Made by a program: the position numbers and the translations under genes
Notes under the pieces: model-generated
The model's database searches: none
Told to the model about the DNA's origin: nothing
The model's input: only the letters and a program-made list of their open reading frames with translations
Part shown: piece after piece, positions 32,169-40,518 of the stretch
How positions within the stretch are numbered: position 1 is the stretch's first letter
Layout of the letters: each line of letters starts with the position of its first letter
Assembly: GCA_020051175.1 (NCBI GenBank)
Contig: JAGVJJ010000052.1
Location: 1 to 54,375 of the forward strand
DNA: 54,375 bases
Reading direction: 5' to 3'
Origin: Bacteroidia bacterium
Lineage (GTDB): Bacteria > Bacteroidota > Bacteroidia > 2-12-FULL-35-15

Positions 32169-33212
32169 ATGAAATTTAAAATTGGTGACAAGGTTCGTTT
32201 TTTAAACGAAAAAGGAGAAGGCACCGTAAGCAAGATTATTAATAAAACTACTGTTGGCATTACCATTGAAGATGGCTTTGTTATACCTTTTACTATTTCT
32301 GAGCTTGTTTTGATTCAGGATGAAACAGCTCAGCATCCACCTTCAAAAAATACGTTTCAAGCCCCAAAACCTGTTGAAATAAAACCGGTTATTGAAAAAG
32401 CAGAAGTCATTCAGAGCAAAAAGGAAAAGGCAGGAATATACATTGCATTTTCACCAGAAAATCCAAGTGATATAACACATTCGGACTTTAATGTATGGTT
32501 GATCAACAATACAGAAAACCACGCCTTGTTTACCTATTCGCTTTTTCAGAATGGTAATTATACCACACTGGAAACAGGAAAAGCCTCAAGCCACGAGTAT
32601 ATACTGGTAGAAACCATCAACAGAAAAAAGCTGCATGATTTCTCTACTTTTAAGGTGGACGTATTGTTTTATCATCAAAATGAACATTCCCCCCACCCTC
32701 CTGTAAGTGAATTTGTTAAGCTGAAACCAATAAAACTTTACAAGGAAAACGCATTTGCTTATAACAGCTTTATTGCTGAAAAAGCCTTGCTGATCAACAT
32801 TTGCAACACTGAAACATCACCTCAGCAGGATATTTTTGAAACAAAAACAGACCTGTCTAAAATTCTTTTTCAAAAGCGCACACACACTGAAACATACAAA
32901 AAATCAAAACCTCATATAAGCAATGACCCGGCTTATGAAATGGAAGTCGACCTTCACATTGAAGAACTGATTGATAATTTCAAAGGCATGAGCAATGCAG
33001 AAATTATTCAGATACAACTGAAACACTTCCAGAGGACACTCGATACCGCCATAAATGAGCATTACCGAAAACTTATTGTAATACACGGTGTTGGTAATGG
33101 CCGCTTAAAACAGGAAGTCAGAAATATACTCTCATCGTACCGCAACCTGCAGTATTTTGATGCTTCCTACAGCAAATACGGCTTTGGGGCAACTGAAATC
33201 CTTATTCATTAA
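32169..33212 (+). CDS. DUF2027 / Smr-domain protein
   Basis: 347 residues from the ATG at 32169. The open frame extends back into comEC, but the conserved protein begins MKFKIGDKVRFLNEKGEGTV, which fixes the start. Residues 1-60 form the DUF2027 beta-barrel-like module. A strand-rich middle (about 90-220, VWLINNTENHALFTYSLF) follows. The C-terminal Smr domain (about 258-347) has the two hallmarks VDLHIEELIDN and KLIVIHGVGNGRLK and ends FGATEILIH. Smr domains nick or bind branched DNA, or act as endonucleases on stalled mRNA in other proteins; which applies here is unknown. It is the last gene before rnpB. Confidence 0.9.
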   Translation: MKFKIGDKVRFLNEKGEGTVSKIINKTTVGITIEDGFVIPFTISELVLIQDETAQHPPSKNTFQAPKPVEIKPVIEKAEVIQSKKEKAGIYIAFSPENPSDITHSDFNVWLINNTENHALFTYSLFQNGNYTTLETGKASSHEYILVETINRKKLHDFSTFKVDVLFYHQNEHSPHPPVSEFVKLKPIKLYKENAFAYNSFIAEKALLINICNTETSPQQDIFETKTDLSKILFQKRTHTETYKKSKPHISNDPAYEMEVDLHIEELIDNFKGMSNAEIIQIQLKHFQRTLDTAINEHYRKLIVIHGVGNGRLKQEVRNILSSYRNLQYFDASYSKYGFGATEILIH

Positions 33213-33223
33213 GCCTTTTTTCG

Positions 33224-33231
33224 TACCTTTG
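33224..33231 (+). promoter_or_regulatory. Bacteroidota -7 element of rnpB (TACCTTTG)
   Basis: TACCTTTG matches TAnnTTTG and lies 7 bases upstream of the first base of the RNase P P1 helix at 33239, exactly where a -7 box should be. I do not see a good -33 TTTG. Confidence 0.6.
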
Positions 33232-33238
33232 TACCATT

Positions 33239-33622
33239 AAACAGGCCGTTCTATCGCTGTCCCGCTTTAGCGGGAGAGAGGAAAGTCCGGGCAACGCAGA
33301 GCATCCCACTTCCTAACGGGAAGGGTCTATAGCAATATGGATACAGAAAGTGCCACAGAAAATTACAGCCTTGCCCCAACTTGTTGGGAGCAGGTGATGG
33401 TGAAAACGTGAGGTAAGAGCTCACGGGAGCAGCTGGCGACAGTTGTTCCGGGTAAACCTTGGGAGTTGAAAGACCAAATAAACCGGAGCTTAAGGGCTGC
33501 TCGCCCAATTCCGGAGGGTAGGTTGCTTGATCCCCAGGGTGACTTGGGGACTAGATAAATGATAGAAACTTACCCTGATGTATATCAGGGTTTGACAGAA
33601 CCCGGCTTACAGGCCTGTTTAA
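33239..33622 (+). ncRNA. rnpB: RNase P RNA (bacterial type A)
   Basis: The catalytic RNA that matures tRNA 5' ends. Hallmarks: closing P1 helix formed by AAACAGGCC at the 5' end (33239-33247) and GGCCTGTTT at the 3' end (33612-33620); a P3-type hairpin TCCCGCTTTAGCGGGA; the universally conserved GAGGAAAGTCCGGGC near 33277-33291; and the 3' core TTTGACAGAACCCGGCTTA. The total of about 384 bases is normal. A T-rich run (AATTTTTTATTTTTC) directly after P1 probably serves as terminator. It sits alone between the Smr gene and the E2 gene with its own -7 box. Confidence 0.96.
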
Positions 33623-33702
33623 TTTTTTATTTTTCACCACTAACATATTAATTGACAACACCTTATCACATAAAATCAAATCAAAAACCGGTATCACCGC
33701 TC

Positions 33703-33733
33703 TTTGTTTATCTGAAATATTAGGTTATTTTTG
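33703..33733 (+). promoter_or_regulatory. Bacteroidota promoter of the E2 gene
   Basis: TTTG (33703-33706), 19-base spacer, TATTTTTG (33726-33733): an exact match to the TTTG-N19-TAnnTTTG consensus. The leader to the ATG at 33825 would be about 85 bases. Confidence 0.65.
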
Positions 33734-33824
33734 TAACCGCTTTACAGGAGCTTTTTTTAAGGGCATATTTTTTTTGAAAAAGCTGGCTGACAATTTGAAT
33801 TTTTAACGGACGATATAAACGAAA

Positions 33825-35168
33825 ATGGCACAAGTAGAATTAATCATGCCTAAAATGGGCGAGAGCGTTGCAGAAGCAACCATTATCAAATGGTTAAAAA
33901 AAGAAGGGGATAAAATTGAAGCCGATGAAACCGTATTGGAAATTGCAACGGATAAAGTGGATAGTGAAATACCATCAACTGCTGCCGGTATCCTTGTAAA
34001 GCGTCTTTTTAATGAAGGGGATGTGGTTCAGGTTGGCAAGGCCATTGCACTTATTTCTACTGATGCTACAGCTGCTGTTGAAACAAAAACAGAAGCCCCT
34101 GTTCAAAAAACAGAGGTGGTGGCTACGCAAACAACTGCTCATGCACCATCTGCACAAACCATTGATAAAAATTCATCTTCAGGAAAATTCTTTTCACCGT
34201 TGGTACGTAACATTGCCAAAGAAGAAAAGGTATCCATGCAGGAGCTGGAGGCTATCCAGGGAACTGGTGCCAACGGACGTGTTACCAAAAATGATATCCT
34301 TGCTTACCTTCCTACCAGGGGTAAACAGGCCGCTTCAGGCACCAATGTTGCTGCGGTAAGCGAAAAAGAAACCAAAGTAGAGCCTCAGGTAGTTCAAACT
34401 GCATCAGTTGCGAAAGATACAGCACCGTCACATAACAAACCAGCCGTAAGCGTTAATGCTGGCGATGAAGTAATTGAAATGGACAGGATGCGTAAGCTGA
34501 TTGCCGATCACATGGTGATGAGCAAGCACACTTCTCCTCACGTAACTTCATTTGTTGAGGCAGATGTTACCAACATTGTGCTCTGGCGAGAAAAGGTGAA
34601 AAAGAATTTCGAAAAGCGCGAAGGCGAAAAATTAACCTTCACCCCTATTTTTATTGAGGCGCTTGTAAAAGCTATAAAAGATTTCCCGATGATCAATATT
34701 TCCGTGGATGGAAATAAAATTATCAAGCGTAAAAACATCAATGTAGGGATGGCAACTGCATTAGCATCAGGCAACTTAATTGTGCCAGTTATCAAAAATG
34801 CCGATATGCTGAACCTTACAGGCATTACCAAACAGGTGAACGACCTTGCTAACCGCGCGCGTACAGGCAAACTTACACCGGATGACATACAAGGGGGAAC
34901 CTATACAATTTCAAATGTTGGTTCTTTTGGCAATGTAATGGGCACACCAATTATCAATCAGCCGCAAGTGGCTATCATGGCTGTAGGTGCTATCAAAAAG
35001 AAGCCTGCAGTGATTGAAACACCTACAGGCGATGTAATTGGCATACGTCACTTCATGTTCCTTTCACACTCTTACGACCACCGTGTAGTAGACGGCTCAT
35101 TGGGGGGACAATTTGTGCGCAGGGTTGCGGATTACCTTGAGCAGTGGGATCTGAACCGAGAATTTTAA
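33825..35168 (+). CDS. 2-oxo acid dehydrogenase E2 component (dihydrolipoamide acyltransferase)
   Basis: 447 residues. Acyl-transferring core of a pyruvate, branched-chain or 2-oxoglutarate dehydrogenase complex. One lipoyl domain (2-78) with the lipoylated lysine in EIATDKVDSE (Lys44); a flexible Ala/Thr/Gln linker; the peripheral subunit-binding domain (about 123-163, SPLVRNIAKEEKV ... GRVTKNDILAYL); a second linker; and the catalytic domain from about 205 with the active-site SHSYDHRVVDGSLGG near residue 415-428. The sequence does not settle the substrate. The single lipoyl domain and MPKMGESVAEATI start resemble branched-chain or unspecific Bacteroidota E2s. No E1 or E3 gene is nearby. 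Confidence 0.92.
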   Translation: MAQVELIMPKMGESVAEATIIKWLKKEGDKIEADETVLEIATDKVDSEIPSTAAGILVKRLFNEGDVVQVGKAIALISTDATAAVETKTEAPVQKTEVVATQTTAHAPSAQTIDKNSSSGKFFSPLVRNIAKEEKVSMQELEAIQGTGANGRVTKNDILAYLPTRGKQAASGTNVAAVSEKETKVEPQVVQTASVAKDTAPSHNKPAVSVNAGDEVIEMDRMRKLIADHMVMSKHTSPHVTSFVEADVTNIVLWREKVKKNFEKREGEKLTFTPIFIEALVKAIKDFPMINISVDGNKIIKRKNINVGMATALASGNLIVPVIKNADMLNLTGITKQVNDLANRARTGKLTPDDIQGGTYTISNVGSFGNVMGTPIINQPQVAIMAVGAIKKKPAVIETPTGDVIGIRHFMFLSHSYDHRVVDGSLGGQFVRRVADYLEQWDLNREF

Positions 35169-35170
35169 TT

Positions 35171-35246
35171 TAGATGTGAGATATGAGATGTGAGATATGA
35201 GACCAGTTTGGCTATCTCAAATCTCACATCTCAATACTCATATCTG
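35171..35246. repeat. Long imperfect inverted repeat made of a GAGATRTGA microrepeat
   Basis: Left arm 35171-35202 and right arm 35213-35246 are imperfect reverse complements around a 10-base loop. Each arm is itself built from repeats of GAGATGTGA/GAGATATGA. It lies directly after the E2 stop and just before the TTG start of the next gene. A related single arm occurs at 53044-53072. Confidence 0.75.
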
Positions 35247-35250
35247 AACT

Positions 35251-36732
35251 TTGGAAAAGCACATCTTAAGCAAATCAACTTTCTTACGGGGGCTTCAATG
35301 CTCCAAATCACTATATCTGTATAAAAATTTTATACAGCTGCGTGATCCTGTTTCACCGGAACAGAAAGCGATTTTCAACCGTGGCAATAATGTTGGGATA
35401 CTTGCACAACAGCTGTTTCCGGGCGGTATAGATGCAACGCCCGAAAAACGCTCTGATAACCTTGCAGCAGTTGAAAAAACACAACAGCTTATCGCCAGCG
35501 GGGTGGAAATAATATATGAAGCTGCATTTCAGCACGAGCAGGTGCTTGCCATACTGGATATACTTGTAAAAAAAGATAACCAGTGGTATGCTTATGAAGT
35601 AAAGAGTTCCTCCAAAATATCAAATACGTATTTGCTGGATGCATCCCTTCAATATTGGGTTATAACAAAATCCGGGCTGGATTTGAGTGATATATCGCTT
35701 GTTACCATTAACAATCAATACGTTCGGAAAGGCGCATTAAATGTGCAGGAACTGTTCTCCATTACATCTGTATTGAAAGATGCACTCCGCAATCAACCGC
35801 TGATAGAGGAGCAAATACAACTTTCCATGCTAGTGACTGCTAATGCCCGTATGCCCGAAATAGCTATTGGAGAGCATTGCTTTAGCCCTTACTCCTGTGA
35901 TTTTATGGGTACATGCTGGAAAAATGTACCTAAAAATTCTGTTTTTGAAATAACAGGCGTGCCTAAGGCTGAGTTGTTCAACCTGTATCACAACGGTTTC
36001 AAAACAATCAATGAAATTCCGGAAAGCAACACGCTGAATAAAAATGCCAATATTCATGTACAATCCGTAAAACAAGGCGAGGCCAGAGTAGATAAAGCAG
36101 CAATAAAAGAATTCCTTGATAAAATAAGCTACCCGCTTTTTTTTATGGATTTTGAAACATTTATGCCGGCTGTACCCATATATAACAATACAAAACCTTA
36201 TCAGCATATTCCGTTTCAGTACTCATTGCACTACAAAAAAGAAAAGGATGCTCCAGTTGAGCACATTGACTTCCTTGCAGAACAAGGCACTGATCCACGA
36301 AAAGCGTTTCTGGAAAGTCTTTTAAAACATACAGAAGCTCCAGGTACGATCCTGGTTTTTGACACATTGATGGAACGCAATGTACTCAATGGATTGAAAA
36401 AAGATTTCCCTGAGCATACTGCTGAAATTGATAACCGTTTAAGCCGTATGATAGATTTAATGCAACCTTTCCAGGAAAGAAGCTATTATCATCCAGCAAT
36501 GAAGAATTCCCATTCGATAAAAAACATTCTTCATGCCCTTATCCCGGAAATGGCTTACACCGACTTAAAAATATCCAGTGGAAGTATTGCTATGATTGCT
36601 TTTGAGCAACTGCAGACTGAAACAGATATTTTTAAAATTATTCAGACACGTGAAGAACTTACGGAATACTGCAAACTGGACACCCTTGCCATGGTGAAAA
36701 TTTTTGAAATACTTGAAAAACAGGTGGAATAA
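35251..36732 (+). CDS. DUF2779 protein: Cas4/RecB-like nuclease fold plus DEDD-like domain
   Basis: 493 residues starting at TTG (35251), chosen because the conserved N-terminus KHILSKSTFLRGLQCSKSLYL begins there. N-terminal half: RecB/Cas4-type PD-(D/E)xK features (ILDILVKKDNQWYAYEVKSS, then a QYW segment) plus four cysteines placed as in an Fe-S cluster: Cys17, and about 210, 215 and 221 in CFSPYSCDFMGTC. C-terminal half: an exonuclease-like DEDD pattern starting FFMDFETFMP (about 297) and ending EYCKLDTLAMVKIFE. I infer a DNA or RNA processing enzyme with two nuclease-type domains. The biological role of DUF2779 is not established to my knowledge. No CRISPR array or cas gene is nearby. Confidence 0.85.
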   Translation: MEKHILSKSTFLRGLQCSKSLYLYKNFIQLRDPVSPEQKAIFNRGNNVGILAQQLFPGGIDATPEKRSDNLAAVEKTQQLIASGVEIIYEAAFQHEQVLAILDILVKKDNQWYAYEVKSSSKISNTYLLDASLQYWVITKSGLDLSDISLVTINNQYVRKGALNVQELFSITSVLKDALRNQPLIEEQIQLSMLVTANARMPEIAIGEHCFSPYSCDFMGTCWKNVPKNSVFEITGVPKAELFNLYHNGFKTINEIPESNTLNKNANIHVQSVKQGEARVDKAAIKEFLDKISYPLFFMDFETFMPAVPIYNNTKPYQHIPFQYSLHYKKEKDAPVEHIDFLAEQGTDPRKAFLESLLKHTEAPGTILVFDTLMERNVLNGLKKDFPEHTAEIDNRLSRMIDLMQPFQERSYYHPAMKNSHSIKNILHALIPEMAYTDLKISSGSIAMIAFEQLQTETDIFKIIQTREELTEYCKLDTLAMVKIFEILEKQVE

Positions 36733-36759
36733 GGCTTCTGCTTTTATTGTACTGAACTC

Positions 36760-37407
36760 TCAGGCATTAAATTGTTCCCTCACCTCCTGAACAATTACAT
36801 TCAATTCGCTTATCATCATTGCCGTTGCTCCCCATATTGTCAGTTCTTCTATTTCATAGCAAGGTGCCTTAATCTTATATCCGCTGCTGTGGGTAATCAC
36901 CCTTTCGGTTTTGATAGTTTCATCATTTAAGCTAAAAAGATCAACCGAAATAATCCGTTGTACCTCATAAGTATTAATAAGGAACTCCGGCTGTTTCTCA
37001 ACAAAACCGATATAAGGTGATACCAGGAAATTACTTGGAGGTATATATAACTCGGTAAGTTTACCTATAACCTGAATTTCATTTGTTTCAATTCCTATTT
37101 CCTCATAGGTTTCCCGCAAGGCAGTTTCCTGCAAATCACGGTCGGTTTCCTCAAATTTACCACCCGGAAAAGCAACCTGTCCGCTGTGTACGCCATCATA
37201 CACCGGCCGCTGTATCAATAAGGTATTTACACCACCTTCAGAAGGCAATAATACGATCATTACCGCACTTTTTCGTGGATTCAGCAGCTCCAAATCCGGT
37301 TTTTGCATGTTTTTACGTCCGGCAGGGGCCATTAAAAGCTGGGCATCTTCACCGGGTAAAGCTTGCTGTAAGCGGATTTTAAGCAATTCTATGAATTTAA
37401 AAAACAT
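36760..37407 (-). CDS. NUDIX hydrolase, CoA-pyrophosphatase type
   Basis: 215 residues. The central segment HSGQVAFPGGKFEETDRD followed by LRETYEEIGIE is the NUDIX box with the FPGG signature of the NudL/PCD1 subgroup, whose members cut CoA and derivatives to phosphopantetheine and adenosine bisphosphate. Glu residues in REtyEE would bind the metal. N-terminal KIRLQQALPGEDAQLLMAP fits the subgroup, and VLLPSEGGVNTLLIQRPVYDGV matches its first strand. Convergent with the DUF2779 gene (27-base gap) and divergent from the small-ORF pair. Substrate assignment is from the subgroup only. Confidence 0.88.
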   Translation of the reverse strand: MFFKFIELLKIRLQQALPGEDAQLLMAPAGRKNMQKPDLELLNPRKSAVMIVLLPSEGGVNTLLIQRPVYDGVHSGQVAFPGGKFEETDRDLQETALRETYEEIGIETNEIQVIGKLTELYIPPSNFLVSPYIGFVEKQPEFLINTYEVQRIISVDLFSLNDETIKTERVITHSSGYKIKAPCYEIEELTIWGATAMMISELNVIVQEVREQFNA

Positions 37408-37660
37408 AAAAACTAAAGGGTTGAACCTTGAACCGAACTACTTTATTATACCCCGTTTTAACCAAAATTGCACCAAATGTTAATAAATTAGTTAACAAAT
37501 ATCTTCAAAAATGCATTTTTTTGGAACAGGGGTGAAACTTATTTAAAAAAACCTCCGTAGAAGAATCGGCATTCAAAATCAATTCTTCGGTAGTTTGCAA
37601 AAAAATACCGATATTTGACACAAAAAGCCGGAGTGCGAAAAACGTTAAATCTGAAAGCCT

Positions 37661-37870
37661 ATGAGTCTGGAACAATTACAACAAATGGTTGACTGGTTAG
37701 AACATCAGATAGCATACCTTGAAGGTTCTATAAACGAGGCTCAGCAAACAAATAATTACGGCCGTAAATTGCAGCACGAAGGTATGCGTGATGCTTATAA
37801 CAAATGCCTTTCGCAGCTAAATAAAAGCCTGAAAAAAAGAACGCCTAAAACAGCACCGTCTAACATTTAA
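37661..37870 (+). CDS. Small unknown protein, first of a tandem paralogous pair
   Basis: 69 residues, unrecognised. It is predicted helical: LEQLQQMVDWLEHQIAYLEG, then NEAQQTNNY, then EGMRDAYNKCLSQLNKSLKK, ending in a basic tail. No signal peptide. The ORF 12 bases downstream repeats the same pattern, and the first 20 bases after the start region (GGAACAATTACAACAAATGG) are identical between the two, indicating a tandem duplication. The coherent paralogy is the main evidence that both are real. Upstream 37408-37660 (about 250 bases, divergent from the NUDIX gene) holds no gene and no clear promoter. Confidence 0.72.
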   Translation: MSLEQLQQMVDWLEHQIAYLEGSINEAQQTNNYGRKLQHEGMRDAYNKCLSQLNKSLKKRTPKTAPSNI

Positions 37871-37882
37871 AAATATATCCCC

Positions 37883-38134
37883 ATGAATCCGGAACAATTA
37901 CAACAAATGGTAAAGTGGTTGAACCAACAAATCATTAATTCCAATGAATCAATGAATGAGGCCCATCAAACAAACAACTACTGTAAAGAAACTCAACTTG
38001 AAGGCATGAAAGAAGCATATATGAAATGCCTGAATAAGCTAAGCAAGATGTAACAAGCAGGGGCGTTCTGATTATTGCGCTACATTAATCGGTTGCCCTG
38101 CCTGTAGCTTTAAAGCATTTCCGTTCAATTGTTT
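37883..38134 (+). CDS. Small unknown protein, second paralog, running into the convergent peptidase gene
   Basis: 83 codons from the ATG at 37883 to TAA at 38132-38134. The first 53 residues match the upstream ORF (MNPEQLQQMVKWLNQQI, NEAHQTNNY, EGMKEAYMKCLNKL). The last 30 residues do not match and overlap the 3' end of the convergent M23 gene by 63 bases. Reading one base out of frame after NKL would give a natural-looking short end (SKM then TAA at 38050). This suggests a one-base frameshift that lengthened the tail, or a sequencing error. Function unknown. Confidence 0.6.
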
Positions 38135-39085
38135 AATGCGTGTTGTTGTTGTTCCGAAACGCTTTGCTATTCCCCAGACAGTATCTCCTTTTTCAACAGT
38201 ATACACCTTGGCATCTTTCGGATATGCTGCAATTCCCCACTTGGTTTGCTTAATGGTAAGCTCATTGCAAAGCAGTTTTTGCTCAGTTAATGAAATCAGG
38301 TACTTGGGGTTTATTGGTATGCCCTTGAACCTTACCTCAAAATGCAGGTGAGAGCCCCTGGAATGTCCTGTATTTCCTCCCAAGCCAATTATATCACCTG
38401 CCGATACTACTTGTCCTGGTTCCACTTTTATTTTTGAAAGGTGGGCATATACCGTTTCCAGGCCATTGTAATGGCGGATAATGATCACATTCCCGAAACC
38501 ACCGTACATGCGTGCAACCCTTACCATACCATCAAAAGCGGCTGCCACCCCGTCACCTTTTTCAAGATCAATATCAATACCTTTGTGCTCCCTTTTATCG
38601 CGCCAGCCAAACATGGAGGTTACTGGTCCGTTAAACGGATGGTGGTAATCATTCTGGCCCTTTGAAAGCAGGTTCAAGGTTATCGATGTATCGCCTTCAA
38701 GGTTCAGTAAGTCCTCTTCCGGGAATAATTTATCAATTTCCCAGCTTACGTAATATTCATCAGCCGGAATAATGGCGCTCTTATCAGCACTCTCACCTTC
38801 CTTAAGGTTGGCCACAGCCAAATCTATTTCCGTCAAAAGCTCAACCGGCACCTTTTCCATGCCAAATAAATAATCGACAAGGATGATGAGCTGCCTCTTA
38901 TTCATTTGCTGAATGGCTGTTTTTTGCTCTTCGGCAGGCAGTTTTATAAATTTGGTGGCGAGGCTGTCATCATCGGCAGGAAAACCAATAGAATAGGCCG
39001 GTTTAGCTGTAAAACACAACAGCAAAACTACACTTATCAACAAGCCCGTTTTGATAAAAAACATGTATCTTCCAAAAACCAACAT
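38072..39085 (-). CDS. M23-family peptidoglycan endopeptidase with C-terminal LysM
   Basis: 337 residues. N-terminal hydrophobic signal or anchor (FIKTGLLISVVLLLCFTAKP), a helical spacer, then an M23/LytM domain (about 145-265). The zinc ligands are visible: EHKGIDID (His and Asp) and GSHLHFEV (HxH), with VYAHLSKIKVEPGQVV and IGLGGNTGHSRG between. A LysM module at about 290-337 (VYTVEKGDTVWGIAKRFGT ... LNGNALKLQAGQ) binds glycan. All metal and catalytic residues seem present, so this is probably an active cell-wall hydrolase rather than a degenerate regulator. A promoter-like pair lies at 39112-39142. Confidence 0.93.
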   Translation of the reverse strand: MLVFGRYMFFIKTGLLISVVLLLCFTAKPAYSIGFPADDDSLATKFIKLPAEEQKTAIQQMNKRQLIILVDYLFGMEKVPVELLTEIDLAVANLKEGESADKSAIIPADEYYVSWEIDKLFPEEDLLNLEGDTSITLNLLSKGQNDYHHPFNGPVTSMFGWRDKREHKGIDIDLEKGDGVAAAFDGMVRVARMYGGFGNVIIIRHYNGLETVYAHLSKIKVEPGQVVSAGDIIGLGGNTGHSRGSHLHFEVRFKGIPINPKYLISLTEQKLLCNELTIKQTKWGIAAYPKDAKVYTVEKGDTVWGIAKRFGTTTTRIKQLNGNALKLQAGQPINVAQ

Positions 39086-39111
39086 TTATTACCCTTATAT
39101 TTTGCGGGGAA

Positions 39112-39142
39112 CTAAATTAGAAATTTTTCGGAAATTAACAAA
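39112..39142 (-). promoter_or_regulatory. Putative promoter of the M23 peptidase gene
   Basis: Minus strand: TTTG (39142-39139), 19-base spacer, TAATTTAG (39119-39112). One base differs from TAnnTTTG. It begins right after the terminator at 39145-39177, 27 bases before the ATG. Confidence 0.5.
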
Positions 39143-39144
39143 CA

Positions 39145-39177
39145 AAAAAGCTTCCGGATGTTCCCGAAAGCTTTTTA
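39145..39177 (-). terminator. Terminator of the aminotransferase gene
   Basis: AAAAAGCTTTCGG pairs with CCGGAAGCTTTTT with one mismatch around a short loop and ends in a T run on the minus strand. It lies just past the stop of the 39200-40399 gene. Confidence 0.75.
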
Positions 39178-39199
39178 AACAGTAGCTGGCCCGACAAGT

Positions 39200-40399
39200 T
39201 TACAGCGTTCTGCCAGGATATGCTTTAAGCGCTTTTTCAAGACAAATCATTGCATTTTTAAGTGATTCCTTGTTCAATACATACGCTAATCGCACTTCAT
39301 TCATCCCAGAACCGGGGGTAGAATAAAAACCCGTTGCAGGAGCTAGCATAACCGTCTGATTTTCAAACTCAAACGATTCCAGCAACCATTGACAGAATTT
39401 GTCGGCATTATCAATTGGCAGTCGGGCAATGCAATAAAAGGCACCGCTTGGTTTAGGACAAAATACGCCTTCCATCTTATTAAGTGCCTCAATTAAAAAG
39501 TTCCTGCGCTCCACATATTCTTTCTGAACCTTATCAAAATATTCTTTTGGTGTTTTCAAAGCAGCTTCTGCTCCTATCTGCCCAAATGTAGGCGGACTTA
39601 AACGTGCCTGGGCAAATTTCATGGCCGCGGTCATCACTTCTTTATTTTTTGATATCAATGCTCCGATACGTGCACCACAGGCGCTGTAGCGCTTAGAAAT
39701 GGAATCCAGCAAAACCACATTGTTATCAATGCCGGTAAGGTGCATTACCGAAACATACTCTTTGCCATCATAACAAAACTCACGGTACACTTCATCGGAC
39801 AATAAAAACAAGTCGTATTTCAGCACAAGCTGTTTCAATAGCTCCAACTCCTCCTTAGAATACAAATACCCCGTAGGATTGCCAGGGTTGCAGATCATAA
39901 TCCCTTTTGTTTTGGGTGTTATCAGCTTTTCAAACTCAGCAATTGGGGGCAATGCAAAACCTGTTTCAATAAATGATTTTACCGGTTTCACAACTACTCC
40001 CGCAGCGCATGAAAAGCCATTATAATTGGCATAGAACGGTTCCGGGATAATGATTTCATCCCCATCATTAAAACAGGTCATCATGGCAATTTCAATTGCT
40101 TCTGAGCCCCCCGTAGTAATAATGATGTCGTTTGCATCAATATTTATATTAAAGCCTCCATAATATTCCGCCAGTTTTTTGCGGTACGATTCAATACCAG
40201 CCGAATGAGAATATTCCAGTACAGTGATATCGGCATTCTTAATGGCATCCAGCATTACTTTAGGAGTTTCAATATCCGGCTGACCGATATTGAGATGGTA
40301 TATTTTGCGCCCCTGCTTTTTGGCCGCTTCGGCATAAGGAACCAGTTTACGGATTGGGGAAGAAGGCATTGCATTGCCTTTGATAGCTATTTTCGGCAT
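39200..40399 (-). CDS. PLP-dependent aminotransferase, class I/II (aspartate aminotransferase type)
   Basis: 399 residues. It transfers an amino group using pyridoxal phosphate. Landmarks: YHLNIGQPDIETP near the N-terminus, IIITTGGSEAIEIAMM (cofactor phosphate loop), CNPGNPTGYLYSKEEL, LLSDEVYREF, and the Schiff-base lysine in LDSISKRYSACGARIG (about residue 236-240). The terminal NEVRLAYVLN contains the substrate carboxylate-binding Arg. No signal peptide, so cytoplasmic. A TAnnTTTG box at 40423-40430 precedes it. The exact amino acid substrate cannot be read from the sequence. Confidence 0.94.
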   Translation of the reverse strand: MPKIAIKGNAMPSSPIRKLVPYAEAAKKQGRKIYHLNIGQPDIETPKVMLDAIKNADITVLEYSHSAGIESYRKKLAEYYGGFNINIDANDIIITTGGSEAIEIAMMTCFNDGDEIIIPEPFYANYNGFSCAAGVVVKPVKSFIETGFALPPIAEFEKLITPKTKGIMICNPGNPTGYLYSKEELELLKQLVLKYDLFLLSDEVYREFCYDGKEYVSVMHLTGIDNNVVLLDSISKRYSACGARIGALISKNKEVMTAAMKFAQARLSPPTFGQIGAEAALKTPKEYFDKVQKEYVERRNFLIEALNKMEGVFCPKPSGAFYCIARLPIDNADKFCQWLLESFEFENQTVMLAPATGFYSTPGSGMNEVRLAYVLNKESLKNAMICLEKALKAYPGRTL

Positions 40400-40422
40400 T
40401 CTGTTGATTTTTTATTGGAGCT

Positions 40423-40430
40423 CAAAGTTA
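40423..40430 (-). promoter_or_regulatory. Bacteroidota -7 element (TAACTTTG) of the aminotransferase gene
   Basis: Exact TAnnTTTG on the minus strand, 23 bases before the ATG at 40399. No well-placed -33 TTTG. Confidence 0.45.
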
Positions 40431-40457
40431 CTATTTTTTATAGTAGCTTCTAAAACA

Positions 40458-40489
40458 AAAATCCCCCTCTGAAACTCAGAGAGGGATTT
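40458..40489 (-). terminator. Terminator after the DUF1573 pair
   Basis: AAATCCC-CTCTGA pairs with TCAGAG-GGGATTT around a 4-base loop with one mismatch, followed on the minus strand by TTTTG. It lies 30 bases past the stop of the 40519-40962 gene. Confidence 0.7.
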
Positions 40490-40518
40490 GAGAGATACTA
40501 ATTTACAAAACAAACAGA

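Noticed and set aside
38136-38351. 71-codon plus-strand frame opposite the M23 gene
   Set aside because: It is antisense to the conserved M23-LysM coding region and shows no independent protein features.
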